Positions 6,916-14,617 of a stretch of DNA of 34,994 nt are shown one piece after another (position 1 is the stretch's first letter; every line of letters begins with the position of its first letter). The notes under the pieces were generated by a model, which worked only from the letters and a program-made list of their open reading frames with translations, did no database searches and had not been told where the DNA came from. This DNA comes from JABCPE02 sp963518845 (GTDB taxonomy: Bacteria; Bacteroidota; Bacteroidia; Flavobacteriales; Weeksellaceae), in NCBI GenBank assembly GCA_963518845.1, contig CAUQKV010000017.1, positions 1 through 34,994 of the forward strand, written 5' to 3'. The position numbers and the translations under genes are program-made.

Positions 6916-7821
6916 TTAATTTCTATTGTTGCTTTTGATGTATCGGTCAAGGATTCCATTTACAAAGATTTGAGATTTATCAGTAGCGAAAGCCTTTGCG
7001 ATTTCTATATATTCATTGATGATGATTCTGGCAGGCGTCAGAGGGAAATAGTCCAATTCTGAAATAGCGGTAGCCAAAATGATTTTGTCCATTAGCGAGA
7101 TACGGTCAAGATCCCAGTTCTCCAGTCTTTCTTCTATCTTTTTTTCGGTTTCTTCCCAGTGATTCAGGGTTTCGTTGAGCAGTTTCAGAGCGAAATTTCT
7201 ATCGTCTTCATCTTTTATCATCTTTATCAAAGTATGCGAAGGCTTATCCTTGCTGAGGAAACCGAGAGTTTTCTGCGTCATGGAGTTGGCGATGTGGAAA
7301 TCATCCGCCCAGTGAAGTTCTAAGTCTTCCAAATGGTTCTGGAAGTCTTCGTTTTCTGCGACATACCTTAGGAAAACTTTTCCGATGAATTTTTGGTCTT
7401 CCTCGAAAGAAAATTCATCTCCTTTCATATAATCTTGGAAGAGTTTGCTCGCTTTTATTTTGTTAAAAACCTTGATGAGCAGGTCATCATGGATGTCCCA
7501 GATTAGATTCTGATGTTTAGAGCTGAAAGACAATCTTTCTTCATTTTGCTCGAGAAGTTCTATCGCCTGATTTCGGATGAATTTCCGATTGGGATTGAGG
7601 TCTTCTTCGGTTTTGATGTACTTGTTTTTGTTCAGCTCCATTTGTTTCTCCGCTATTTTTTTCAATGCGATGAGAAAATTAAGCTGATAGATGTACAAAG
7701 AGTAGATCTTATCTATTTCAGCAAACATATTTCTTGCCAAAACATCCTGTTTCATAGGATTCTGCTGATAAGAATAAAGGGTCTGGATGGTTTTTTCGCG
7801 TAATTGTCTTCTTCCTAACAT
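6916..7821 (-). CDS. nusB: Transcription antitermination factor NusB, long Bacteroidota type
   Basis: About 301 residues. The C-terminal part (about 170-298) is the NusB RNA-binding helical domain, with the LMDKIILATAISELDYFPLTPARIIINEYIEIAK signature region split here over residues about 245-280. The first half is the extra helical extension found in Bacteroidota NusB, which makes it about twice the E. coli length. NusB with NusE binds boxA in rRNA leaders. I chose the ATG at 7821 (MLGRRQLREK), the usual start; an in-frame TTG six bases upstream is less likely. First gene of the operon with DUF1573 and yajC. Confidence 0.93.
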   Translation of the reverse strand: MLGRRQLREKTIQTLYSYQQNPMKQDVLARNMFAEIDKIYSLYIYQLNFLIALKKIAEKQMELNKNKYIKTEEDLNPNRKFIRNQAIELLEQNEERLSFSSKHQNLIWDIHDDLLIKVFNKIKASKLFQDYMKGDEFSFEEDQKFIGKVFLRYVAENEDFQNHLEDLELHWADDFHIANSMTQKTLGFLSKDKPSHTLIKMIKDEDDRNFALKLLNETLNHWEETEKKIEERLENWDLDRISLMDKIILATAISELDYFPLTPARIIINEYIEIAKAFATDKSQIFVNGILDRYIKSNNRN

Positions 7822-7842
7822 TTTCAAAGAACTTTAAGTGGG

Positions 7843-7850
7843 CAAAGATA
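7843..7850 (-). promoter_or_regulatory. -7 element of the nusB operon
   Basis: On the minus strand this reads TATCTTTG, an exact match, 21 bases before the nusB ATG. A TTTG at 7872-7875 (minus) lies 21 bases further upstream. Confidence 0.6.
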
Positions 7851-7902
7851 AAAAAATAAAATATTCAATATCAAACATCAATTATTTTTTTGATGAATTT
7901 TG

Positions 7903-7910
7903 TATCTTTA
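7903..7910 (+). promoter_or_regulatory. -7-like element of the CapA-like gene
   Basis: TATCTTTA differs from consensus only in the last base, 23 bases before the GTG at 7934. It supports a start well downstream of the first in-frame ATG-like codons. Confidence 0.4.
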
Positions 7911-7933
7911 CGCCGTTATTAAGCAGATTGAAA

Positions 7934-9046
7934 GTGAAAAGAAAAATTATCTTTTGGACAGTTCTTTTAGGGCTGTTTTCTTGTGAAAAAAAGGAGAATT
8001 TGGAAAGAATTTCTTCCAAAGAGAGTGATGATTCGCTCAAAAAAATAGAACGCTCACAGCCAGAGGAAAAAATTAAAAAAGATGTTATAAACATAGTGGC
8101 GGTGGGCGATATTATGATAGGAAGCGCCTATCCCTCTAAAAAATATCTTCCGAAAGATGATGCGACAGGAAGTTTTTCAGAGGTGAAAAATCATCTGAAA
8201 GGCGACATCATTTTTGGGAATTTGGAGGGTGTTTTTTTAGATGAAGGCGAATCCCAAAAATGCGAGAACAAAGAACCGCAGCACTGCTATGTTTTCAGAA
8301 TGCCAGAGCGATATGGGAAAATCATCAAAGAAGCTGGGTTTAATCTGATGAGCACCGCGAACAACCATGCAGGAGATTTTGGACTATTGGGAAGAAAAAC
8401 AACAGCGAAAGTTCTTGACAATGCAGGGATTTATCATGCAGGGACAAAGGAATATCCAGTTGTGATTTTTGAGAAAGATAATATAAAATACGGCTTCTGT
8501 GCCTTTGCACCGAATAAAAATATGCTTTCCCTGCTGGATGTCAAAAAAGCCAAAGAGATAGTGCAGGAACTAAAATCTCAAACAGACATTACCATCGTTT
8601 CTTTTCATGGCGGTGCGGAAGGGACAGAACATGTGAGAGTTCCTAAAAAAGCAGAAATTTTTTACAGAGAAAATAGAGGAGATGTGTATCATTTTGCGCG
8701 TTCTGTGGTGGATGCAGGAGCGGATATCGTGCTGGGACACGGCCCGCATGTGACCCGCGCAGTGGAGGTTTATAAAAATAAATTCATAGCGTATAGTCTT
8801 GGGAATTTCAATACTTATGGGAGGTTCAGCCTTACGGGAGACAAAGGCATCGCGCCTTTGCTGGACATAAAATTGAAATCCAACGGTGATTTTCTTTCTG
8901 CAAAGGTGGTTTCTGTGAAGCAGACCAAAGAAAAAGGGCTTGAGCTGGATGCAGAAAACAGGGCTTTTCAGCGGATAAAACAGCTCACAAAACTGGACTT
9001 TCCAGAGCAGAATCTGAAATTTGAAGAAAACACGATAAAACTTTGA
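7934..9046 (+). CDS. CapA-family (PGA_cap) lipoprotein, putative metallophosphatase fold
   Basis: About 370 residues from a GTG start. The first 17 residues (MKRKIIFWTVLLGLFSC) form a lipoprotein signal with Cys17. Residues about 52-330 are a CapA/PgsA-type domain, related to calcineurin-like metallophosphatases: VAVGDIMIG (Asp59), GNLEG, TANNHAGDFG, SFHGG and GHGPHV are visible metal-ligand motifs. CapA proteins take part in poly-gamma-glutamate capsule formation, but no PgsB/C neighbours occur here, so this is probably a stand-alone surface or cell-wall enzyme. The frame is open to 7838, but the promoter at 7903 and the lipobox favour GTG 7934 (TTG 7928 is an alternative). Confidence 0.85.
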   Translation: MKRKIIFWTVLLGLFSCEKKENLERISSKESDDSLKKIERSQPEEKIKKDVINIVAVGDIMIGSAYPSKKYLPKDDATGSFSEVKNHLKGDIIFGNLEGVFLDEGESQKCENKEPQHCYVFRMPERYGKIIKEAGFNLMSTANNHAGDFGLLGRKTTAKVLDNAGIYHAGTKEYPVVIFEKDNIKYGFCAFAPNKNMLSLLDVKKAKEIVQELKSQTDITIVSFHGGAEGTEHVRVPKKAEIFYRENRGDVYHFARSVVDAGADIVLGHGPHVTRAVEVYKNKFIAYSLGNFNTYGRFSLTGDKGIAPLLDIKLKSNGDFLSAKVVSVKQTKEKGLELDAENRAFQRIKQLTKLDFPEQNLKFEENTIKL

Positions 9047-9066
9047 TTTTTCAGCTGAATAAAAAT

Positions 9067-9117
9067 AAAATCCTATTCAAGGGAAAGCGCCTCGGTAGGA
9101 TTTTTTTCGTTTTTTTT
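9067..9117 (+). terminator. Rho-independent terminator
   Basis: AAAATCCTA (9067-9075) pairs with TAGGATTTT (9096-9104), followed by a long T-run interrupted by CG. It closes the CapA-like gene. Confidence 0.7.
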
Positions 9118-9144
9118 TATATAAAATTTTTAATTTTATCACTT

Positions 9145-9152
9145 TAAATTTG
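9145..9152 (+). promoter_or_regulatory. Second possible -7 element for the outer-membrane receptor
   Basis: TAAATTTG is an exact match but lies 106 bases before the ATG at 9258; the nearer one at 9222 is the better candidate. Confidence 0.35.
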
Positions 9153-9190
9153 AAAAAGAAGAAATATCAATTTATTTTTAAAAATCTACT

Positions 9191-9229
9191 ACTATGTATT
9201 GCATAGTTTAGAAAAATTATTTATGTTTG
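9191..9229 (+). promoter_or_regulatory. Promoter with overlapping inverted repeat, outer-membrane receptor gene
   Basis: TTG (9199-9201), 20 bases, then TATGTTTG (9222-9229). The -33 TTG lies inside the inverted repeat ACTATG-tattg-CATAGT (9191-9207). A protein bound there would cover the promoter, so this is a candidate operator for repression. Confidence 0.5.
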
Positions 9230-9257
9230 CGACAAGAAATCATAAAATTAATATGAA

Positions 9258-11405
9258 ATGAAAAAACAAATTGCTGTATTATCGCTCCTTATTTCTGCGA
9301 TGGGATGGGCACAAGAAGACAAACCACAACCCCAAAAGAAAGAAAAGGAAATAAAAGAAGTAACGATTACGAAAACTAAAAAAGCGGTGGAGCAGAAGGC
9401 TGACCGCACGATATTTGATTTTTCTGAACAGCCGAATCTCAACACGGGAACAGCGCTGGAAGGAATCAAAAAACTGCCAGGGCTTATCGTTTCAGACCTT
9501 ACAGGTATGGCGTATCAGGGGAAAATGCTGGATGTCTATATGGATGGACGCCCGCTGAATATTACTAGCAATGAGTTAAGCGCCTTTCTAGAAGGAATGC
9601 CCGCAAATGCCATAGACAGGATAGAAGTGGTAACCAGCCCAGGGGCGGAATATCCAGCGACTTCTGGCGGCGCGATTCTGAATATAATCACTTCAAAATC
9701 AGCGAAAAGCTATCTTACTGCGACTTATTCTGGTAATTACTCTTTTAGTAATTATGACAAATACCGAAGCAAAACGAACAACTCTATTTTGCTCAATTCT
9801 AAAAACAGATGGTTTGGCTGGCAGCTGAATGTAGGGCAGAACTATCTCGAAAATATGAAAAATAATGAAGTAGATGGTATTTCGAGTATATTTAATGATG
9901 AAAGGAACAGAGGGTATTTTACAAAAGCGGCTTTGACTTTTGATTTTAGTCAAAATGATAGATTATTGCTAAATTATAACCTGAATTATAGTAATAATGA
10001 TGCTGCTGTGCAGAGTAACGGGATTTACAGCGGGCTGAGCTACACCAGAGAAGATGAAACCGGAAGCATGAGGCTGAGACACGAGGCTTCGGCAGCATAC
10101 CAAAAAAGATTTAGTGGTTCGGATAGAAAATTGGATTTTAAATTCACTTATACTAAAAGAGACAATGATTTTGAACAGAAAAACTTATTCTTAAATCAAA
10201 TTCCTACTAATCAGCTTGTTTTGGATAACAGTTCAGATGCGAGAACAGCTGAATTTAGAGTAGATTTTTCCCAGCCTCTTAATCTCTTTGATAAAGGTAA
10301 AATCAGCATTGGTGGGCTTTACGAGAGATTGGATTTTACTACGGAAAGCAGAGGAATTACCAATTTGGACTACCAGAGACAGACGGCGTCTTCTTATGTA
10401 GAACTGCAGACTACGATAGGGAAGCTGGATTTTATCCTCGGAACTCGTGCCGAAGATTATGACATCAGCGGAACTACATACAACAGCACTACGCATCAGT
10501 ACGATGATTTGCATAAGTTCAAGCAATACCGCCTTTTCCCAAATGCCAGTGTGCAGTATAATTTCATGAAAGGAGTGAATTTTGCAGTTAATTATAATAA
10601 GAAAATCAGCCTGCCAAGTATTTCTCTTTTGAACCCAAATAACAATACTTATGGAAATGGTAACTTTGGAATATCAGGAAATGCAAATTTACAACCAACA
10701 ATTTTTGATAATATAGAAGCGAAGATTTCTGCGTTTGATTATGTATTTCTAGGGTATAATTTAAGCTTGGTTAATAACCAAATTATACAAAAAATGATTC
10801 GTCGCGGCGATGAGGTCTCTGTAATCAATGAAAATATTTCCTCTGTGAAAATACATAATTTCAATATAGGATTCCCAATTCCATTTATGATTTTTACAAA
10901 GTCAATCAAGGAAATCATGGGTTCTATGAGTACAATCAATCCTGATAAAGTCAGCTTTTTGTATTTCTTTGCAAATTATCAGTTGCAGAGGCTTTCGGAA
11001 ATCAAGCCTAATGGACTTTGGTTTTTAAACTTAAATGCTCAAATTGTATTACCAAAGGGAATAAAACTGAATGCTAACTATAGTTATATTCCAGCAAAGG
11101 TAGGATATTTCTATTTCCAAACTGACGAACCATTGAATAATACGCTGGATATCACACTATCAAGAAAATTCATGAGTGACAGATTAAATGTTTCATTATA
11201 TGTGAATGATGTGTTTAATACGAATAAAATGTCCTCTCGCTCTGTTTATCAGACACCTAATGTGTTGATCAGAGATAAGAGTGATACCCGTACTTTTGGG
11301 ATTTCTGTAAATTATAAAATCCCTACAAGAAATAAATTAGCCAAAGAAAATCCTAATATGCTGGGCAATGACAAAAAAGAAGACGAAGGCGGATTGATAA
11401 AATAA
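9258..11405 (+). CDS. TonB-dependent-receptor-like outer-membrane beta-barrel protein
   Basis: A 715-residue outer-membrane protein. Residues 1-18 are a Sec signal peptide (MKKQIAVLSLLISAMGWA). Residues about 35-150 form a plug-like domain (ALEGIKKLPGLIV, VYMDGRPLNI, IDRIEVVTSPGAEYPATSGGAILNIIT), and about 160-690 a beta-barrel rich in alternating aromatic strands, as in the Bacteroidota 'outer membrane beta-barrel' receptor family. The usual N-terminal carboxypeptidase-regulatory domain is absent and no SusD-like partner follows. It probably takes up an unknown ligand with energy from the TonB system (such as that at 17620-20615). Its tail is charged (DKKEDEGG). Confidence 0.86.
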   Translation: MKKQIAVLSLLISAMGWAQEDKPQPQKKEKEIKEVTITKTKKAVEQKADRTIFDFSEQPNLNTGTALEGIKKLPGLIVSDLTGMAYQGKMLDVYMDGRPLNITSNELSAFLEGMPANAIDRIEVVTSPGAEYPATSGGAILNIITSKSAKSYLTATYSGNYSFSNYDKYRSKTNNSILLNSKNRWFGWQLNVGQNYLENMKNNEVDGISSIFNDERNRGYFTKAALTFDFSQNDRLLLNYNLNYSNNDAAVQSNGIYSGLSYTREDETGSMRLRHEASAAYQKRFSGSDRKLDFKFTYTKRDNDFEQKNLFLNQIPTNQLVLDNSSDARTAEFRVDFSQPLNLFDKGKISIGGLYERLDFTTESRGITNLDYQRQTASSYVELQTTIGKLDFILGTRAEDYDISGTTYNSTTHQYDDLHKFKQYRLFPNASVQYNFMKGVNFAVNYNKKISLPSISLLNPNNNTYGNGNFGISGNANLQPTIFDNIEAKISAFDYVFLGYNLSLVNNQIIQKMIRRGDEVSVINENISSVKIHNFNIGFPIPFMIFTKSIKEIMGSMSTINPDKVSFLYFFANYQLQRLSEIKPNGLWFLNLNAQIVLPKGIKLNANYSYIPAKVGYFYFQTDEPLNNTLDITLSRKFMSDRLNVSLYVNDVFNTNKMSSRSVYQTPNVLIRDKSDTRTFGISVNYKIPTRNKLAKENPNMLGNDKKEDEGGLIK

Positions 11406-11410
11406 CAAAA

Positions 11411-11438
11411 AATCCCTCATAATTGAGGGGTTTATTTT
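11411..11438. terminator. Bidirectional terminator
   Basis: CCCTCA (11414-11419) pairs with TGAGGG (11424-11429). A T-rich run follows on the plus strand and an A-run precedes it, which is a T-run on the minus strand. It serves both convergent genes. Confidence 0.75.
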
Positions 11439-11439
11439 T

Positions 11440-11946
11440 TTAGTTAAGGTCAAAAGCTGCACCGATTTGGAAAGTAAACTGGTTGTTTAGTCTTTCGTAT
11501 CCAGCTGCGCTTGTTTTGTATCTTGCGATAGGGAAAGTGATTTCAGAGAATACTCCAAAACCTTTATTAAAGAAGTATCTCGCACCGATATGCCCTCCAA
11601 AGTTTTTCAAACTTAAGCTCAAACCTGGGTAAACATCCAGCTGTTCAGGTAGGTTCATAACTCCACCTAAATTAGCGTTGAATCTCCCACGAAAGTCAAA
11701 TCTATCCCCAACAGGAGCTTTTTCTACTCCATTTACATTGTGTGTCGTTCCCAAAAGATAGCTCATCTGTAATCCTACTGAGAAGCTTCTTCCTAGTCCA
11801 TAGTCAGCTCCTGCTGTGACACCTGTACCTTTGCTTTGGATGTTAGCTCCTACATAAGCTCTGATATCATTAGCACCAGTGAATGCTTCCTGTGAATATG
11901 CCACAGAAGAAATTGCTAAAAGCAATCCTGCAATTATTTTTTTCAT
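11440..11946 (-). CDS. Small outer-membrane beta-barrel protein, DUF6646-like
   Basis: A 168-residue protein with an 18-residue signal peptide (MKKIIAGLLLAISSVAYS) and a body of alternating Gly/aromatic strands that ends in a hydrophobic residue pattern (FQIGAAFDLN), as expected of an eight-stranded beta-barrel. The segments VYPGLSLSLKNFGGHIGARYFF and GFGVFSEI recall a family widespread in flavobacteria (I believe DUF6646, from memory). Function unknown. It is a single gene with its own promoter and shares the terminator with the receptor gene. Confidence 0.75.
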   Translation of the reverse strand: MKKIIAGLLLAISSVAYSQEAFTGANDIRAYVGANIQSKGTGVTAGADYGLGRSFSVGLQMSYLLGTTHNVNGVEKAPVGDRFDFRGRFNANLGGVMNLPEQLDVYPGLSLSLKNFGGHIGARYFFNKGFGVFSEITFPIARYKTSAAGYERLNNQFTFQIGAAFDLN

Positions 11947-11964
11947 AAATCAAATTATTTTCAG

Positions 11965-11972
11965 CAAAAATA
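11965..11972 (-). promoter_or_regulatory. -7 element of the small beta-barrel gene
   Basis: On the minus strand TATTTTTG, exact match, 18 bases before the ATG. Confidence 0.55.
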
Positions 11973-12077
11973 AAAATTATTTTTAAAATCAATAATTTCA
12001 ACTAAAAATATAACGATAATTCCGAAAAAAAGCAGAAATTTGCGAACTCTATTCCGAGAAATAATAATTTAACGAAA

Positions 12078-13361
12078 ATGATGGAAAACAATAAAGAAAA
12101 CTTGAAAAAAGCCGCTCTGGACTATCACAGAGCCGAGCCCAAAGGGAAAATCCAAATGGTGCCGTCTAAACCCTACGCTACACAATGGGATTTGAGTCTG
12201 GCGTATTCTCCTGGTGTGGCAGAACCCTGCCTTGAAATAGAAAAAGATGCCTCCAAAGTCTATGAATACACTTCCAAAGGGAATCTCGTGGCTGTAATCA
12301 GTAACGGGACGGCTGTTCTGGGGCTTGGTGACATCGGTGCAGAGGCTTCTAAACCCGTGATGGAGGGCAAAGGGCTTTTGTTCAAGGTGTTTGCAGATAT
12401 CAATGTTTTTGACATAGAAGTTAATGAAAAAGACCCTGATAAATTTGTAGAAATTGTGAAAGCGATAGCGCCTACTTTTGGAGGGATTAATTTGGAAGAT
12501 ATCAAAGCGCCAGAGGCTTTTTATATAGAAAAAAGACTAAAAGAAGAACTGGATATTCCACTGATGCACGATGACCAGCATGGAACGGCAATTATCTCCG
12601 CGGCGGCATTGCTCAATGGTTTAGAAATAGCAGGAAAAAAGATAGAGGATATAAAAATGGTGGTAAATGGCGCAGGTGCGGCGGCTATTGCGTGTTCTAA
12701 ACTTTACATAGAGCTGGGCTTGAAAAAAGAAAACATCATAATGTGCGATAGCAAGGGAGTTATCAGCCATAAGAGAACCAACCTTACGCCTGAGAAATTA
12801 GATTTTGTACAAAATACCGAAGCAGAAACTTTGGATGAAGTTTTGGAGGGAGCAGATGTTTTCATTGGACTTTCTAAAGGGAATGTTCTCAAGCCTGAGA
12901 TTTTAGCGAAAATGGCAGAAAATCCTATTGTTTTCGCCTTGGCAAATCCTATTCCAGAGATAAACTATGATTTAGCAAAACAGACCCGCCCAGATGTGAT
13001 TATGGCAACGGGAAGAAGCGACTATCCTAATCAGGTGAATAATGTTTTGGGATTCCCTTACATATTCCGTGGTGCGCTGGATGTGCAGGCGACAGACATC
13101 AATGAAGAGATGAAAATAGCAGCGGTTCATGCCATTGCAGATTTAGCGAAAGAACCAGCAACAGAAGAAGTGAAACAGGCTTATAATTTGGCTGAAATCA
13201 GTTTTGGGAAAGACTATTTCATACCGAAACCGCTTGATAGCAGATTATTTGCAAAGGTTTCTGCCGCAGTTGCTAAAGCAGCCGTAGAAAGCGGAGTTGC
13301 AAGAAAGCCAATCAGTGATTTTGCTGAATATGAAAAGCAACTTTCCGAAAGGAAAAAATAA
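12078..13361 (+). CDS. NAD(P)-dependent malic enzyme, short form
   Basis: A 427-residue enzyme that converts malate to pyruvate, CO2 and NAD(P)H. Residues about 20-165 hold the malic N-terminal domain (LAYSPGVAEPC, ISNGTAVLGLGDIGAEASKP, EDIKAPEAF) and about 170-420 the Rossmann domain (DDQHGTAIISAAALL, VVNGAGAAAIAC). The metal ligand Asp-Asp-Gln-His-Gly motif is intact. The C-terminal phosphotransacetylase domain present in the long MaeB enzymes is missing, so this is the short bacterial type. The cofactor (NAD or NADP) is not certain. It starts with two adjacent ATG codons (12078, 12081) and is a single-gene unit. Confidence 0.93.
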   Translation: MMENNKENLKKAALDYHRAEPKGKIQMVPSKPYATQWDLSLAYSPGVAEPCLEIEKDASKVYEYTSKGNLVAVISNGTAVLGLGDIGAEASKPVMEGKGLLFKVFADINVFDIEVNEKDPDKFVEIVKAIAPTFGGINLEDIKAPEAFYIEKRLKEELDIPLMHDDQHGTAIISAAALLNGLEIAGKKIEDIKMVVNGAGAAAIACSKLYIELGLKKENIIMCDSKGVISHKRTNLTPEKLDFVQNTEAETLDEVLEGADVFIGLSKGNVLKPEILAKMAENPIVFALANPIPEINYDLAKQTRPDVIMATGRSDYPNQVNNVLGFPYIFRGALDVQATDINEEMKIAAVHAIADLAKEPATEEVKQAYNLAEISFGKDYFIPKPLDSRLFAKVSAAVAKAAVESGVARKPISDFAEYEKQLSERKK

Positions 13362-13380
13362 TTTGAAGTTTATAGAAATT

Positions 13381-13417
13381 AAATCCTCTTCGCCGAAGGG
13401 GATTTTTGTTTCATTTT
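13381..13417 (+). terminator. Rho-independent terminator
   Basis: AAATCCTCTTCG (13381-13392) is complementary to CGAAGGGGATTT (13394-13405), one T-G pair, followed by TTGTTTCATTTT. The stem closes around a tetraloop-like TTCGCCGAA. Confidence 0.8.
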
Positions 13418-13429
13418 AAAATATTATAT

Positions 13430-13437
13430 TAAATTTG
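13430..13437 (+). promoter_or_regulatory. -7 element of lipocalin-like gene 1
   Basis: TAAATTTG, exact match, 24 bases before the ATG. A TTTG at 13405-13408 lies 21 bases upstream, inside the preceding terminator tail. Confidence 0.6.
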
Positions 13438-13461
13438 TCAAAAATTTTAAATTATTGATTT

Positions 13462-13944
13462 ATGAAAAAGCTTAATTATTTATTGATTGCATTATTTTCT
13501 TTTTTAGTGCTTAGTTGTAACAGGAGTGATGAAATGCCTCCACAGCCACAGGACAAACTGATAGGAAGCTGGTCTCTTGAAAAAACGCGATTGAAAGGGA
13601 ATATGATAATACTTGGGATAAATACACCAATAGATATGGATGCACCGATTACTCCTTGTGAAAAAAAGACAAAAACTACTTTTTTACCAGGTGGTACAGG
13701 AACTACAGAGGTATGGGCGAATTTATCTGGAAGCTGTGAAAAGAAAAGAGATGGAAATATCACTTACACTTTTAACAAGGATACCAAAGAATTGGTTGTG
13801 CATCTAGGGTCAGAGACTACTCGTTCTATAGTGAAAAAACTTACAAGTATAGAGCTGGAAGCAGAGGAAAGCGTTACTAATCTGCAAGTGATGGGAATTA
13901 CCTTTACAGGAACAGTTAATGTGACAATGAAAAAAAATAACTAG
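13462..13944 (+). CDS. Lipocalin-like lipoprotein (first of a tandem pair)
   Basis: A 160-residue predicted lipoprotein: 18-residue signal, lipobox LVLSC with Cys19, then a short Pro/Gln linker and a lipocalin-like body starting with IGSWSL (Gly35-Trp37, the GxW motif). Two cysteines (CEKK near residue 72 and SCEKK near 93) could form a disulfide. Its neighbour at 14025 shares the plan and much of the sequence, so the pair arose by gene duplication. Function unknown; lipocalin folds in such proteins usually bind small hydrophobic compounds. It is flanked by its own promoter and terminator, so the pair is not an operon. Confidence 0.82.
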   Translation: MKKLNYLLIALFSFLVLSCNRSDEMPPQPQDKLIGSWSLEKTRLKGNMIILGINTPIDMDAPITPCEKKTKTTFLPGGTGTTEVWANLSGSCEKKRDGNITYTFNKDTKELVVHLGSETTRSIVKKLTSIELEAEESVTNLQVMGITFTGTVNVTMKKNN

Positions 13945-13953
13945 TTTTAAATT

Positions 13954-13980
13954 ACCTTACTTTTTAGTAAGGTTTTTTCA
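13954..13980 (+). terminator. Rho-independent terminator
   Basis: ACCTTACT (13954-13961) pairs with AGTAAGGT (13966-13973), loop TTTT, then TTTTT. The next promoter starts within 20 bases. Confidence 0.85.
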
Positions 13981-13991
13981 TTTTAAAATAT

Positions 13992-13999
13992 TAAATTTG
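13992..13999 (+). promoter_or_regulatory. -7 element of lipocalin-like gene 2
   Basis: TAAATTTG, exact match, 25 bases before the ATG. The -33 region would fall in the terminator T-run. Confidence 0.6.
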
Positions 14000-14024
14000 C
14001 TAAAATTTTTTAAATTATAAAATT

Positions 14025-14525
14025 ATGAGAAAATTTAGTTATTTATTAGTTGTGTTGTTTTCTTTTTTCATGCTTAGTTGTAGTAGAGATGAAGATAATA
14101 AAACAAATGTTCCTGCACAGCCACAACAACTGGACAATGTAGTAGGAAACTGGGCTCTTGTAGAAATGAGAATGAAAGGAAATATTACTGTTGGTGGTGG
14201 ATCGCCTACTCCTATAGATATGCAGGTTCCGCTTACTTCTTGCGAAAAAAAGACCATAACCACTTTTCTACCAGATGGTACAGGGAGTACTGAGGTTTGG
14301 GCTGCTGCATCTGGAACTTGTGATAAATTAAAAGAAGGAAATATTACCTATACTTTTGATAAAAATACAAGAGTATTGATTATGACTTTAGGATCGGAAA
14401 CTTCTCGTTCTATTGTAAGAAAACTTACAAGCACAGAGATGGAAACGGAAGAAAATGTTGTCAGTCAAGAAGTCGGAGGAGTTACCTTTACAGGAACAGT
14501 TTATTCAAAAGTGAAGAAATTCTAA
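14025..14525 (+). CDS. Lipocalin-like lipoprotein (second of a tandem pair)
   Basis: A 166-residue paralogue of the gene at 13462. Lipobox MLSC puts the lipidated Cys at 19, and the GNW motif (Gly41-Trp43) opens the lipocalin-like body. The two proteins align through TTFLP.GTG.TEVWA, .GNITYTF, LGSET.RSIV.KLTS and TFTGTV. The second copy has a slightly longer linker (DNKTNVPAQPQQ). Since each copy has its own promoter and terminator, they can be expressed independently. Confidence 0.82.
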   Translation: MRKFSYLLVVLFSFFMLSCSRDEDNKTNVPAQPQQLDNVVGNWALVEMRMKGNITVGGGSPTPIDMQVPLTSCEKKTITTFLPDGTGSTEVWAAASGTCDKLKEGNITYTFDKNTRVLIMTLGSETSRSIVRKLTSTEMETEENVVSQEVGGVTFTGTVYSKVKKF

Positions 14526-14550
14526 TTGTTTTTGAATTAAAATATTCACA

Positions 14551-14577
14551 AGCCTTGCTTTTTAGTAAGGCTTTTTC
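14551..14577 (+). terminator. Rho-independent terminator
   Basis: AGCCTTGCT (14551-14559) pairs with AGTAAGGCT (14564-14572), loop TTTT, one G-T pair, then TTTT. It is almost the same hairpin as at 13954. Confidence 0.85.
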
Positions 14578-14589
14578 ATTTCAAAATAT

Positions 14590-14597
14590 TAAATTTG
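14590..14597 (+). promoter_or_regulatory. -7 element of leuS
   Basis: TAAATTTG, exact match, 20 bases before the ATG at 14618. It lies downstream of an in-frame TTG at 14555, so leuS must start later than that. Confidence 0.6.
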
Positions 14598-14617
14598 CCT
14601 CTTTAAATCATCAGACC

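Noticed and set aside
7838..7933. 32-codon upstream extension of the CapA-like protein
   Set aside because: It would overlap the nusB promoter and hide the lipoprotein signal inside the protein.
14555..14617. 21-codon upstream extension of leuS
   Set aside because: It lies in the preceding terminator and the leuS promoter, and has no counterpart in the family.
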